Made by a program: the position numbers and the translations under genes
Assembly: GCA_045643465.1 (NCBI GenBank)
Contig: JAZUKV010000023.1
Location: 1 to 64,000 of the forward strand
Reading direction: 5' to 3'
Source: CAG-492 sp045643465
GTDB taxonomy: Bacteria > Bacillota > Clostridia > TANB77 > CAG-508
Length of the DNA stretch: 64,000 nucleotides
Shown: positions 51,428 to 59,684 of the stretch, one piece after another
Layout: each line of letters starts with the position of its first letter
Position numbering within the stretch: position 1 is the first letter of the stretch
Notes under the pieces: model-generated
The model's database searches: none
What the model was told of the DNA's origin: nothing
The model's input: only the letters and a program-made list of their open reading frames with translations

Positions 51428-52645
51428 ATGTCAGAAAAAATAGTACCAATTACATTACTTACAGGATATTTAGGAGCTGGAAAAACAACTCTTATGAATC
51501 ATGTGTTAAATAATCAACAAGGTTATAAAGTAGCTGTAATTGTAAACGATATAGGAGAGGTAAATATAGATGCAGATTTGATTGGTAAAGGTGGAATTGT
51601 TCAAGAAGAAGATGCTAGTTTAGTACCATTATCAAATGGATGTATTTGTTGTACATTAAAGGTAGATTTAATGCAACAAATAGTAGATTTAATAAAAACT
51701 AGAAGATTTGATTATATATTAATTGAAGCTAGTGGAATTTGTGAGCCAATGCCAATTGCTCAAACAATTACAGTTTTATCAGAGCAATCAGAGCAATATG
51801 GATTACCTAAAATTTGCAGATTAGATAATGTAGTAACAGTAGTTGATAGTTTACGTCTAAGGGATGAATTTAATTGTGGAGATAATTTAGTTCAAGAGCA
51901 TATTGATGATGAGGATATCGAAAATTTATTAATACAACAAATCGAATTTTGTAATAAAATAATATTAAATAAAGTAGACGAAATTTCAGAAATCGAATTA
52001 AAGAAAGTAAAAGCAATAATTAGAAAGTTACAACCAAAAGCTGAAATAATAGAAACAAATTACGGAAAAGTTGATGTAGATAAAATTTTAGATACAAATG
52101 CTTTTAATTTCGAAGAGGCTTCTATGTCTGCTGGTTGGATTGAAGAATTAAATAGAGATGATAATCAAGATGAAGATGATCATGGACATGAAGAGCATCA
52201 TCATGAAGAAGATAATAACGATGAGGATGAACACGAACAACATCATCACCACCATCACCATGATGATGAAGGTGAAGCGGAAGAATATGGAATTGGAACA
52301 TTTGTATATTACAGAAGAACACCTTTTAATAAAGATAAATTTGAAAAATTTGCTGCAAGTTTTCCAAATAATGTTATAAGATGTAAAGGGGTTTTATGGT
52401 TTGCAGATGAACCAGAATCTTCATATGTATTTGAACAATCTGGAAAACAAATTCAAGCTTTCTGTGCTGGTGAATGGGTTGCTTCATTTAAAGAAAAAGA
52501 GCAAAAACAAATAATTGCACAAAATCCTGATATTCTTAAAGAATGGGATCCTCAATATGGAGATAGAGTTGTAAAGCTTGTTTTCATAGGACAAAAAATG
52601 GATAAAGAAAAAATTATTGCAGATTTAGATAACTGTATGGAATAA
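51428..52645 (+). CDS. CobW/COG0523 GTPase, putative metal chaperone
   Basis: 405 aa. Walker A GYLGAGKTT (13-21), the metal site GCICC (C72, C74, C75), EASGICEP and NKVD (181-184) define a COG0523 GTPase. Between GTPase and C-terminal domain (about 249-283) is a His/Asp/Glu-rich linker with seven His in a row and several HH pairs, fit for binding zinc, cobalt or nickel. The C-terminal CobW_C domain contains RCKGVLWFADEPESSYVFEQ. Such proteins deliver zinc or another metal to client enzymes under scarcity. Confidence 0.92.
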   Translation: MSEKIVPITLLTGYLGAGKTTLMNHVLNNQQGYKVAVIVNDIGEVNIDADLIGKGGIVQEEDASLVPLSNGCICCTLKVDLMQQIVDLIKTRRFDYILIEASGICEPMPIAQTITVLSEQSEQYGLPKICRLDNVVTVVDSLRLRDEFNCGDNLVQEHIDDEDIENLLIQQIEFCNKIILNKVDEISEIELKKVKAIIRKLQPKAEIIETNYGKVDVDKILDTNAFNFEEASMSAGWIEELNRDDNQDEDDHGHEEHHHEEDNNDEDEHEQHHHHHHHDDEGEAEEYGIGTFVYYRRTPFNKDKFEKFAASFPNNVIRCKGVLWFADEPESSYVFEQSGKQIQAFCAGEWVASFKEKEQKQIIAQNPDILKEWDPQYGDRVVKLVFIGQKMDKEKIIADLDNCME

Positions 52646-52690
52646 AAAATTAAGCCACAATTAATATTAATTGTGGCGTTTTTATTATTT
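52646..52690. terminator. Bidirectional terminator between convergent genes
   Basis: GCCACAATTAATATTAATTGTGGC (positions 52654-52677) is a perfect palindrome with A's before and T's after, so it can end both the CobW gene and the minus-strand gene. Confidence 0.92.
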
Positions 52691-53146
52691 TTTAAATAAA
52701 GATTTTATTTTTTCAAAAATTCTTTCAAATATATTTTTCTTGTTTTTTCTAATTAGAGATTTTTCCTTTGAAACTGGGGAGTCATCTATTCTTGTACGAT
52801 TTTTAAAAATATTATTAGAATCATATTTTTCTGATTTGCTTTTCTCATAATTATATTTTAATGTATTTAATTTCTTTAGATATATATTTCTTTCTTCTTC
52901 TGTATTGCATAAGTAATCTAAATATAATCCAGCTAATATTTCTCTTGATTTGTTTTTTAAATTCAAATTATTTATATCAAACTCATCAGTACAATTTAAA
53001 AATAAATTTGGCTTATATGTATTAGATTTATTAGTCTCATAAAATTTTATGATATAATCTGGAATTTTATTTTTTTCAGTTGTATCTAAATAGTTTAGAA
53101 TTTCTAATACTTCAACTAAAGCTTCTCGATATTCGATATTAAGCAT
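52685..53146 (-). CDS. Hypothetical protein, second gene of a minus-strand pair
   Basis: 153 aa with a helical N-terminal two-thirds (EALVEVLEILNYLDTTEKNK, ILAGLYLDYLCNTEEERNIY) and a very basic tail (LIRKNKKNIFERIFEKIKSL). No signal or membrane segment. It starts 15 bases after the 474-aa gene with GGAGGA as ribosome site, so both are translated from one mRNA. Not recognised. Confidence 0.65.
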   Translation of the reverse strand: MLNIEYREALVEVLEILNYLDTTEKNKIPDYIIKFYETNKSNTYKPNLFLNCTDEFDINNLNLKNKSREILAGLYLDYLCNTEEERNIYLKKLNTLKYNYEKSKSEKYDSNNIFKNRTRIDDSPVSKEKSLIRKNKKNIFERIFEKIKSLFKK

Positions 53147-53161
53147 TGTATCCTCCTATTA

Positions 53162-54586
53162 CTATCTATCTATAGATATTTTTTTATTTTTTAAAGTTTC
53201 CTGTGCAGTTCTATCAACTTGACCTGTTGGTGAAAGTCCTAAATCTGCTAAATTTGATTTAGAAATTCGTGGTTTATGGTAAGGTAAATCAATAAATTCT
53301 GGGATATTATACAAATTTCGAATTTTGTTTTGATAAAATTCATGATTTCTAAAATTCAATACTGGCATTTTTCCAGTTATGAAAAATTGTAATCTATCAA
53401 GGAAACTTTCTTTTTCAGTGTGATGAATAGTAATAGCTCCAGAAGTTTTTGCTGAAAAATCTTTTGGCGAAAGTTCTAAGTTAGATACTACAATATTTGT
53501 AAACTTATCTGTTCCTGGTGTTACATCCATTGAATTATATTCTTTTTGTGGAACAAAATAAACTCTAGATTCTCTTTTACCATCAAGCGGTTCGCTTACG
53601 AATAAATATCCTTTTGGAATATTGACAGATCCTATGCGTTTAGATAAATCTTCAAGAGGTTTATCATAGATATAGGTTATATATGATTTAGGAAGAATTT
53701 CTCCATTTTCTGTATATTCTGTACCTTCAACAGAAACGATTGGGTTAAAAGATTCAAGAAATTTTGCTCTTTCAGGGAAAGTAATAATTTCAGATTTTCT
53801 TTCTTGAGTTACATTTCCAACTTTTTTTCTAGGAGTAGATAGATGAGCGCTATTTGTATGAAATGTACAATTCCTTTTAAAGCTTTCTTTTTTTTCTTCC
53901 TGAAGGAATTTATAATATTCAACTAAATTTTTTGCTGCAGTATCAATTTCATTATGAATACCAATAGTCATATGATTTAGATTCATATTTCTAATTTTAT
54001 TTGAATCATCATAATTTTGTAAGTAATAAAGATAATCTGAATTTCGATTTTCGAGATGTTCTTCTTCTAGACGCATTGTTTTTGCAATTTCTCTTTCAAA
54101 TGTTGAAAAATCTATGGCTGGAATATATCCTTCCTTTGGATGTTTTTCATTTTCTGAAAGCTGAGTAACAACTTTTAATTTATGCCAACCATCAGCACCA
54201 GTAAAGTGCCAAGATAATCTAAAGTCAGAAGCTGAAATAGCTATATCAGTTATGTCATATGGTGATATTCCAAATTTATTTGTATTAGGGTTAAACTTGT
54301 GAATACATTTATTAACATAGTTAGAATTAGGAATATTGGCTAATAGTCGAGCAACTGTTTTTTGAACGAGTTCTCTGGGTACATTATCTATAAATAGCCA
54401 TGAAATATCTATGTGAGTGTAAACTAAATTTGTGTTTGAGGATGTATCTAAGAAATTAAAATTTTTAGAATCATTTGATTTATTAGGCAATAGTTGATCT
54501 GATTCAGTTAGGTTCTTAAAAAATGATTGCATTGTGCCAAGACCATCTGTTTTTTCATTAATATTCGTATATTCATTGTTTTCCAT
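53162..54586 (-). CDS. Hypothetical 474-aa protein, first gene of a minus-strand pair
   Basis: Starts behind AAAAGGAGCT on the minus strand. Soluble; acidic N-terminus of about 60 residues likely disordered (Asn/Ser/Asp-rich), then a central region (LVYTHIDISWLFIDNVPREL, SDFRLSWHFTGADGWHKLKV) and a C-terminal end with PVLNFRNHEFYQNKIRNL and PYHKPRISKSNLADLGLSPT. No known motif seen. It forms an operon with the 153-aa gene and faces yaaL divergently. Confidence 0.65.
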   Translation of the reverse strand: MENNEYTNINEKTDGLGTMQSFFKNLTESDQLLPNKSNDSKNFNFLDTSSNTNLVYTHIDISWLFIDNVPRELVQKTVARLLANIPNSNYVNKCIHKFNPNTNKFGISPYDITDIAISASDFRLSWHFTGADGWHKLKVVTQLSENEKHPKEGYIPAIDFSTFEREIAKTMRLEEEHLENRNSDYLYYLQNYDDSNKIRNMNLNHMTIGIHNEIDTAAKNLVEYYKFLQEEKKESFKRNCTFHTNSAHLSTPRKKVGNVTQERKSEIITFPERAKFLESFNPIVSVEGTEYTENGEILPKSYITYIYDKPLEDLSKRIGSVNIPKGYLFVSEPLDGKRESRVYFVPQKEYNSMDVTPGTDKFTNIVVSNLELSPKDFSAKTSGAITIHHTEKESFLDRLQFFITGKMPVLNFRNHEFYQNKIRNLYNIPEFIDLPYHKPRISKSNLADLGLSPTGQVDRTAQETLKNKKISIDR

Positions 54587-54733
54587 AAAAAGCTCCTTTT
54601 TCTCATTCGTAATATATTATATTAAGTTTACCATTAAGATAAATATATTTCAATAAAATAAAAAAATTTAGTAATATTTATTTTGTAAAGTGAATATAAT
54701 TTAGAGATATGTTTTTTAGGAGGGACATGCTAT

Positions 54734-55000
54734 ATGCATTCACAATATGAAAAAGAAAATATTATTGAAGATAAAACAGAAGAGCAAAAGAGAGCTGAAT
54801 TAATGCAAACTATATTGCATACTAAAAAAGTTATTAACGAGGCTAATATGAATTATGAATTTGCTGAAGGAAAGCTAATTGATTATTTTTTATATACAAT
54901 GAAGGCAGAGCAAGCGAAATTAGACTATCTTATATCTAAAGCAAAATCAATTGGTGTATGTGTTGATTTAGGAGAGCATATTAATATAAAAAACAGTTGA
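54734..55000 (+). CDS. yaaL: YaaL/DUF2508 family protein
   Basis: 88 aa. Helical, with the family pattern ANMNYEFAEGKLIDYFLYTM and AEQAKLDYLISKAKSIGV. In Bacillus yaaL lies between recR and bofA. Here bofA is 1.8 kb downstream with an FAD enzyme gene inserted between. Function unknown. Confidence 0.8.
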   Translation: MHSQYEKENIIEDKTEEQKRAELMQTILHTKKVINEANMNYEFAEGKLIDYFLYTMKAEQAKLDYLISKAKSIGVCVDLGEHINIKNS

Positions 55001-55076
55001 TTTTGATGATTGTAAAAGTTGTCATAATATGATAAAATAACTACATTGATAATAAAAAAATATGAAGGAATAAAAA

Positions 55077-56630
55077 ATGATAAAATTAAGTAATATTAAA
55101 ATTAGAGAAGATTTATCAGAAAATCAGTTATTTGATAAAATTTTTAAGAAATATGGAATAGATATAGAAGATGTTTCAATTAGAAGAATTGTAAAAAAGT
55201 CAATTGATGCAAGGAATAAAGATGATATTTATTATAATTATTCAGTAGAAATTGAATGTAAAAATGAAAATAAAATTAAAGGTGCACAAAAAGTTAAGAA
55301 AGATGAGCCTTTGAAGTGTACAGTGAAAAGAAATAGTAAAGTTAAACCTGTTGTAATTGGGGCAGGACCAGCAGGTTTATTTGCTGCTCTAATATTAGCA
55401 CAAAATGGATTTAAACCGATTATTATAGAGCAAGGAAAATGTGTTGAAGATAGACAAAAAGATGTTGAAAAATTTTTAAAAACGGGTAAATTAGATGTAA
55501 CATCAAATGTACAATTTGGTGAAGGAGGAGCTGGAACGTTTTCTGATGGAAAACTTACAAGTGGAATTAATAGTCCATATTGCAAAATTGTTTTACAAGA
55601 ATTTTATAATTTGGGTGCACCAGAGCAAATTTTATATATAAATAAACCACATATTGGTACTGATAATTTAATTAAAATTGTTGCAAATATGAGAAATAAA
55701 ATTATAGAGCTAGGTGGAGAATTTTTCTTTCGAGAAAAAGTAATAGACTTTGAAATAGTTGATTCTAAGATTAAATCTGTGATTTGTAAAAGCGGAAAGA
55801 AATTTGAGACTGATGCTGTTATTCTTGCAATAGGGCATAGTGCAAGAGATACATTTGAAACATTATATAAAAAAGGCGTAAAAATGGAAAAGAAAAACTT
55901 TTCTGTAGGAGTTAGAATTGAACATAAACAAGAAATGATTAATAAATCTCAATATGGTAATAAATGTAAATTGAAGTTGCCACCAGCTGAATACAAATTA
56001 GCATATCATGGAGAGCAAAGATCATGTTATACATTTTGTATGTGTCCAGGAGGAACAGTTATGGCATCTTCTAGTGAAAAAGGAACAATTGTAACTAATG
56101 GTATGAGTAAGTTCGCAAGAGCTGGAGAAAATGCTAATAGTGCAGTTCTAGTAAATGTAGGGCCAGAAGATTTTAAAGGAGAATCTCCCTTGGAAGGAAT
56201 GTATTTTCAAAAAGAATTGGAAGAAGCTGCTTTTAAATTAGGTGGATGTAATTATTATGCACCGATTCAAAGATTTGAAGATTTTAAAAACAATAGAAAG
56301 TCAACATTTATAGGAAATGTAAAACCAACATATAAACCAGGAGTAACATTATCAAATTTAAATGAAATATTACCAGAATACATTTCAAAAACATTAGTTG
56401 AAGGGATTAATTATTTTGATAAATTAATAACAGGTTTTGCAGATCCAGATAGTATTTTAACAGGTTTGGAAACTAGAAGTTCATCACCGGTACAAATAAC
56501 AAGAAATGAAGATAAAGTTTCAAATATAGAAGGTTTATATCCATGCGGAGAAGGTGCTGGGTATGCAGGAGGAATTATGTCTGCCGCAGTGGATGGAATA
56601 AAATGTGCAATAGCAATAATGGAAAAATAG
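55077..56630 (+). CDS. FAD-dependent oxidoreductase (COG2509 type)
   Basis: 517 aa. An N-terminal domain of about 85 residues (IKIREDLSENQLFDKIFKKY) is followed by the FAD-binding GAGPAGLFAA (95-104), QFGEGGAGTFSDGKLTSGI, a second FAD contact (VILAIGHSARDTFE) and the end GEGAGYAGGIMSAAVDGIKC. This architecture is the uncharacterised NAD(FAD)-utilising dehydrogenase family widespread in clostridia and plastids. Substrate unknown. Many CxxC-like Cys (SCYTFCMC) in the substrate domain. Confidence 0.9.
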   Translation: MIKLSNIKIREDLSENQLFDKIFKKYGIDIEDVSIRRIVKKSIDARNKDDIYYNYSVEIECKNENKIKGAQKVKKDEPLKCTVKRNSKVKPVVIGAGPAGLFAALILAQNGFKPIIIEQGKCVEDRQKDVEKFLKTGKLDVTSNVQFGEGGAGTFSDGKLTSGINSPYCKIVLQEFYNLGAPEQILYINKPHIGTDNLIKIVANMRNKIIELGGEFFFREKVIDFEIVDSKIKSVICKSGKKFETDAVILAIGHSARDTFETLYKKGVKMEKKNFSVGVRIEHKQEMINKSQYGNKCKLKLPPAEYKLAYHGEQRSCYTFCMCPGGTVMASSSEKGTIVTNGMSKFARAGENANSAVLVNVGPEDFKGESPLEGMYFQKELEEAAFKLGGCNYYAPIQRFEDFKNNRKSTFIGNVKPTYKPGVTLSNLNEILPEYISKTLVEGINYFDKLITGFADPDSILTGLETRSSSPVQITRNEDKVSNIEGLYPCGEGAGYAGGIMSAAVDGIKCAIAIMEK

Positions 56631-56686
56631 AGGCAGAGAAGAGAAAAAGGAAAAAAGGGAGAAGAAAAAAGGGAAAACGAAAAAAT

Positions 56687-56744
56687 GGAAAACGGGACGG
56701 TTCTAAATTCCACTTTTGTGGAATTTAGATCCGTCCCGTTTTCC
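56687..56744. repeat. Complete GGGACGGTTCT palindrome, copy 2
   Basis: GGAAAACGGGACGG and CTAAATTCCAC on the left pair with GTGGAATTTAG and CCGTCCCGTTTTCC on the right around a TTTT loop, with one 2-base internal mismatch (TT against AT). The half-unit matches copies at 33617 and 60622. It would form a 25-bp hairpin in RNA and may also end the FAD gene's transcript. Confidence 0.85.
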
Positions 56745-56832
56745 TTTTAATTTTTATCATTTTTTTTCATATACAGAATATCTTTATAATAAAGTTGGAT
56801 AAGTTATTTTTTAGTAATAGGAGGAATAAAGT

Positions 56833-57096
56833 ATGGAAGGATATTCGTTTTTATTATATATTGGTTGTATAGTAATGATTATTATTATAGGAAAAATTTT
56901 TATAATGCCATTAAAAAAGATATTGAAATTAGTTATTAATTCTTTAATAGGAGCTGGATTAATTTATGTAATAAATATAATAGGTGCAAATTTTAATTTT
57001 CATATAGGTTTAAATTGGTGGACTATATTATGCTCCGGATTACTTGGAATTCCAGGAGTTGCACTAATATTGGTTTTGAAATTAAGTGGGATTTAA
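56833..57096 (+). CDS. bofA: Pro-sigma-K processing inhibitor BofA family protein
   Basis: 87 aa behind AGGAGG, mostly membrane-embedded with two to three hydrophobic segments. The family core is clear: KLVINSLIGAGLIYVINIIG, then HIGLNWWTILCSGLLGIPGV. BofA holds the SpoIVFB protease inactive until the engulfed forespore signals, timing sigma-K activation. Confidence 0.9.
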   Translation: MEGYSFLLYIGCIVMIIIIGKIFIMPLKKILKLVINSLIGAGLIYVINIIGANFNFHIGLNWWTILCSGLLGIPGVALILVLKLSGI

Positions 57097-57106
57097 TTGT
57101 TAAAAA

Positions 57107-57146
57107 TAAAACAAAGATAGAATAAAAAAATTCTATCTTTGTTTTC
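57107..57146 (+). terminator. Terminator after bofA
   Basis: AAAACAAAGATAGAAT pairs with ATTCTATCTTTGTTTT. Confidence 0.9.
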
Positions 57147-57737
57147 AATTACTAAGAATTTACAGCTATATATAATAACTAATATTATATATCTGTTATA
57201 AAGCCATTATTAATCTTCGGCTAAAACTAATATATCTAAAACCAAAATCTAATATATATTACTATATAAATAAATTTTTTCTCAAATATATTAATCAGTT
57301 GCTAGAATATAAATGCACATCTAACAATCATAGTCATCCTTTTTAAAGTCAGGACTAAAAATGATCATTATACTATACAAGAATATTCATAAAATTTGAA
57401 AAATATACATATTAATATTATATTAACACATATATTTCTCGCATCTCCGACTATTAATAACCTATAAAATAAGCTATTAATAATCTTTGCTTGAATATTA
57501 AAAATCTAATTTTATTAAACTAATAATATTCTTATTCAAACTAATAACAACCTTATGAATATAGTATATGTAAATAAATAATTTTTATGCAAAATAATAT
57601 TTATATTTTAGAAAAAAGGGAAAGACAAAAAAGGCTAAAATTGACAAAATTTACATAATATTATAAAATTAGAGATATACAATTTTGTATTAAAAGAGTG
57701 CAAAATAATAAGAGCACTGTACACTAAAGAGAAGGAG
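57147..57737. other. AT-rich spacer with recurring TAATAA words
   Basis: About 590 bases with no credible gene. The words CTATTAATAA, ACTAATAA and ATTATTAAT recur at irregular distances (for example near 57209, 57449, 57474, 57524 and 57539). A consensus promoter for the recombinase-like gene lies at its end. No hairpin, inverted boundary or att-like duplication was seen. Confidence 0.5.
57641..57669 (+). promoter_or_regulatory. Promoter of the recombinase-like gene
   Basis: TTGACA (57641-57646) and TAAAAT (57664-57669), 17-base spacer. Confidence 0.75.
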
Positions 57738-57749
57738 ATGTGTTATCTA

Positions 57750-58637
57750 ATGAATGAAAATGTATTTTTCGAAAATGTAGCTGAGCGGTGGTTCAAAGAA
57801 AAACAAGCATCAGTAACATTAAAAAAATCGTCAATAATATCTTACAAAAGCATGTTGCAAAGTATAGTTATACCATATTGGAAAAAATTTAAAGTAACCG
57901 AAATTAAACAATATGATTTGGAAAAGTTTGCAGAAAATCTAAAAAAGCAAGGTTTTTCCGAGATTACAATAAGTAATTATGTTACTTTTACAAGAATGAT
58001 TATTCGTTATGGTATGGAATTTGCAGAAATGGAGGAAGTGGCAAGAAAGACGAAAAAAAGGTATGTAGAAACTTTAACTAGTACTGAGCAAAAAAAGTTT
58101 ATAAATTTTTTGAAAAATAATATTTCTGAAAAAGCAGAATATTTAGGATTTATGATCATATTATATACAGGTATAAGTATTAGTGAAGTTGCTGGATTAA
58201 GATGGGAAGATATTAATCTTGAAAATAAGTCAATATTTATTGAGCGCAGAGTTTCAAGGGAAAATTCAGGGATTAATGTTGAAAATCTTACAAATGCGAG
58301 ATATGTATATTTCAGCTCTCAGCTATCGAAGATACTTGAAAAAGTAAAAAAAGATTCGAAAAAGTATGTTCTTTCAGGTAATGATAATCATATTGTTGAG
58401 TCAAGAGTTTTGCAATACAAGTTGAAAGATATATGTAAGATTCTTGAAATGAAAAATGTAACTTGCATGATGCTTAGAGATACATTTGTTGTAAATGCAA
58501 TCAAAAAAGGCATATCGCCAGTGGTTATTGCAAATATGATTGATATAGCTCTTGATAGCTTTTTTTACAAATATGGCGAGTTGATTAATATTACTGAAAC
58601 AGAAAAGAAATTAGAGCTTCAGAAACTCATCTATTAA
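57750..58637 (+). CDS. Tyrosine-recombinase-fold protein with a degenerate active site
   Basis: 295 aa from ATG 57750; ATG 57738 would overlap the ribosome site AAGGAG. The N-terminal SAM-like domain (about 5-95) and the catalytic-domain fold are recognisable: LYTGISISEVAGLRW, and TCMMLRDTFVVNAIKKGISP. However the first catalytic Arg of the usual T-G-L-R-I-S-E is Ser143, the His of H-x-L-R-H is Met240, the second His is Asp244, and the late His/Trp is missing. Only Arg243 and a possible Tyr (273 or 275) remain. It is therefore probably unable to recombine DNA and may bind DNA only. Own promoter and terminator suggest a kept gene and not a decaying one. Confidence 0.8.
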   Translation: MNENVFFENVAERWFKEKQASVTLKKSSIISYKSMLQSIVIPYWKKFKVTEIKQYDLEKFAENLKKQGFSEITISNYVTFTRMIIRYGMEFAEMEEVARKTKKRYVETLTSTEQKKFINFLKNNISEKAEYLGFMIILYTGISISEVAGLRWEDINLENKSIFIERRVSRENSGINVENLTNARYVYFSSQLSKILEKVKKDSKKYVLSGNDNHIVESRVLQYKLKDICKILEMKNVTCMMLRDTFVVNAIKKGISPVVIANMIDIALDSFFYKYGELINITETEKKLELQKLIY

Positions 58638-58642
58638 CAAGT

Positions 58643-58696
58643 AAAACAGTGGTAATTCAAATTTTAGATAAAATATGAATTACCACTGTTTTTTTT
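58643..58696. terminator. Terminator between convergent genes
   Basis: AAAACAGTGGTAATTCA pairs with TGAATTACCACTGTTTT around a loop of about 15 bases, followed by T's. The right arm lies inside the last codons of the minus-strand radical SAM gene. Confidence 0.88.
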
Positions 58697-59614
58697 AGCA
58701 TTTTTTCTAAAGAAGCATCCCTGGTATAAATTTTTCTCTTTTAAGATTTTGTCAACACCATTTAAAACCAGTTTTTTATGAGAATTCCATTCAGGTGCAA
58801 TAAGCAAGTCCTTAGGAGCATCGCCACTAATTCGATGAATTACGATATCCTTAGAGATATGGGTAAGGATGTAGATGACTGATTCGATATATTCATCAAG
58901 GTTAATAGGAGTATAGTTACCATCTAAATAAAGTTTTTCTAAAATAGTATTTTTTATTACATATGTTGAATGAATTTTCAATCCTTGTATATTATGATTA
59001 TTTATAAATTCAACAGTATTTTTCAAATCTGCTATATTTTCACCAGGAAGACCAACCATAATATGTGTAACAACATCGATATTATATTTATTTAAAAGTT
59101 GTACGGCTTTTGTAAATTGGTCTGATGAAAATCCTCGATTTAGAAATTTACCAGTATTATCATTAGATGTTTGTAGACCTAGCTCTACCCAAACATAATA
59201 TTTTTTAGAGTAAGAGCTTATAAGTTTCACAATGTCTTCTGTAATACAATCAGGTCTAGTGGCTATTGATAAAGCTACAATTCTATCATCAATAAGGGCA
59301 GAGTCATAACGTTGCTTTAAGTCGGATATGCAAGCATATGTGTTTGTAAAATTTTGAAAATAAGCTATAAATTTATTAGCTCTGCTACTTTTATAACTAG
59401 AAAAATAAGCTTTTACTTGATTAGAGATTTCTAATGAATGGTTTAAATGTTCACCAGATCCAGTTTCACTACAGAATATACAACCTCCAAATCCAGTAGT
59501 ACCATCTCTATTAGGACAAGTGAATCCTCCATCAATACAAATTTTTAAAGTACGCTCTCCAAATTTATTTTTTAAATATTCAGTTAATCTATTATATCTT
59601 TTTACATTTTCCAT
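58664..59614 (-). CDS. Radical SAM protein, TIGR01212 type
   Basis: 316 aa from the ATG at 59614 on the minus strand (MENVKRYNRL); a TTG nine codons earlier is possible, and neither has a strong ribosome site. The iron-sulfur site is CPNRDGTTGFGGCIFC, with a long gap in the usual Cx3Cx2C pattern, as in TIGR01212 proteins. LGLQTSNDNTGKFLNRG and HIMVGLPGE follow. Related to Elp3-like enzymes; the substrate of this subfamily is not established. Confidence 0.9.
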   Translation of the reverse strand: MENVKRYNRLTEYLKNKFGERTLKICIDGGFTCPNRDGTTGFGGCIFCSETGSGEHLNHSLEISNQVKAYFSSYKSSRANKFIAYFQNFTNTYACISDLKQRYDSALIDDRIVALSIATRPDCITEDIVKLISSYSKKYYVWVELGLQTSNDNTGKFLNRGFSSDQFTKAVQLLNKYNIDVVTHIMVGLPGENIADLKNTVEFINNHNIQGLKIHSTYVIKNTILEKLYLDGNYTPINLDEYIESVIYILTHISKDIVIHRISGDAPKDLLIAPEWNSHKKLVLNGVDKILKEKNLYQGCFFRKNAKKNSGNSYFI

Positions 59615-59684
59615 GAAATTAGTATAGCATAAAAATGCCAATAATGCTATAATAGTACAATAAAAGCAATGGAGGAAAAAAATA

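Noticed and set aside
52122..52379. Frames rich in His or Ile/Met inside the CobW gene
   Set aside because: Shadows of the His/Asp/Glu linker codons in other frames.
57147..57640. CRISPR array in the repetitive AT-rich spacer
   Set aside because: The repeated words are short, irregularly spaced and unequal; no repeat-spacer periodicity and no cas gene.
57750..58637. Active integrase of a mobile element
   Set aside because: Catalytic residues are missing, and no tRNA, att repeats or element genes lie nearby.
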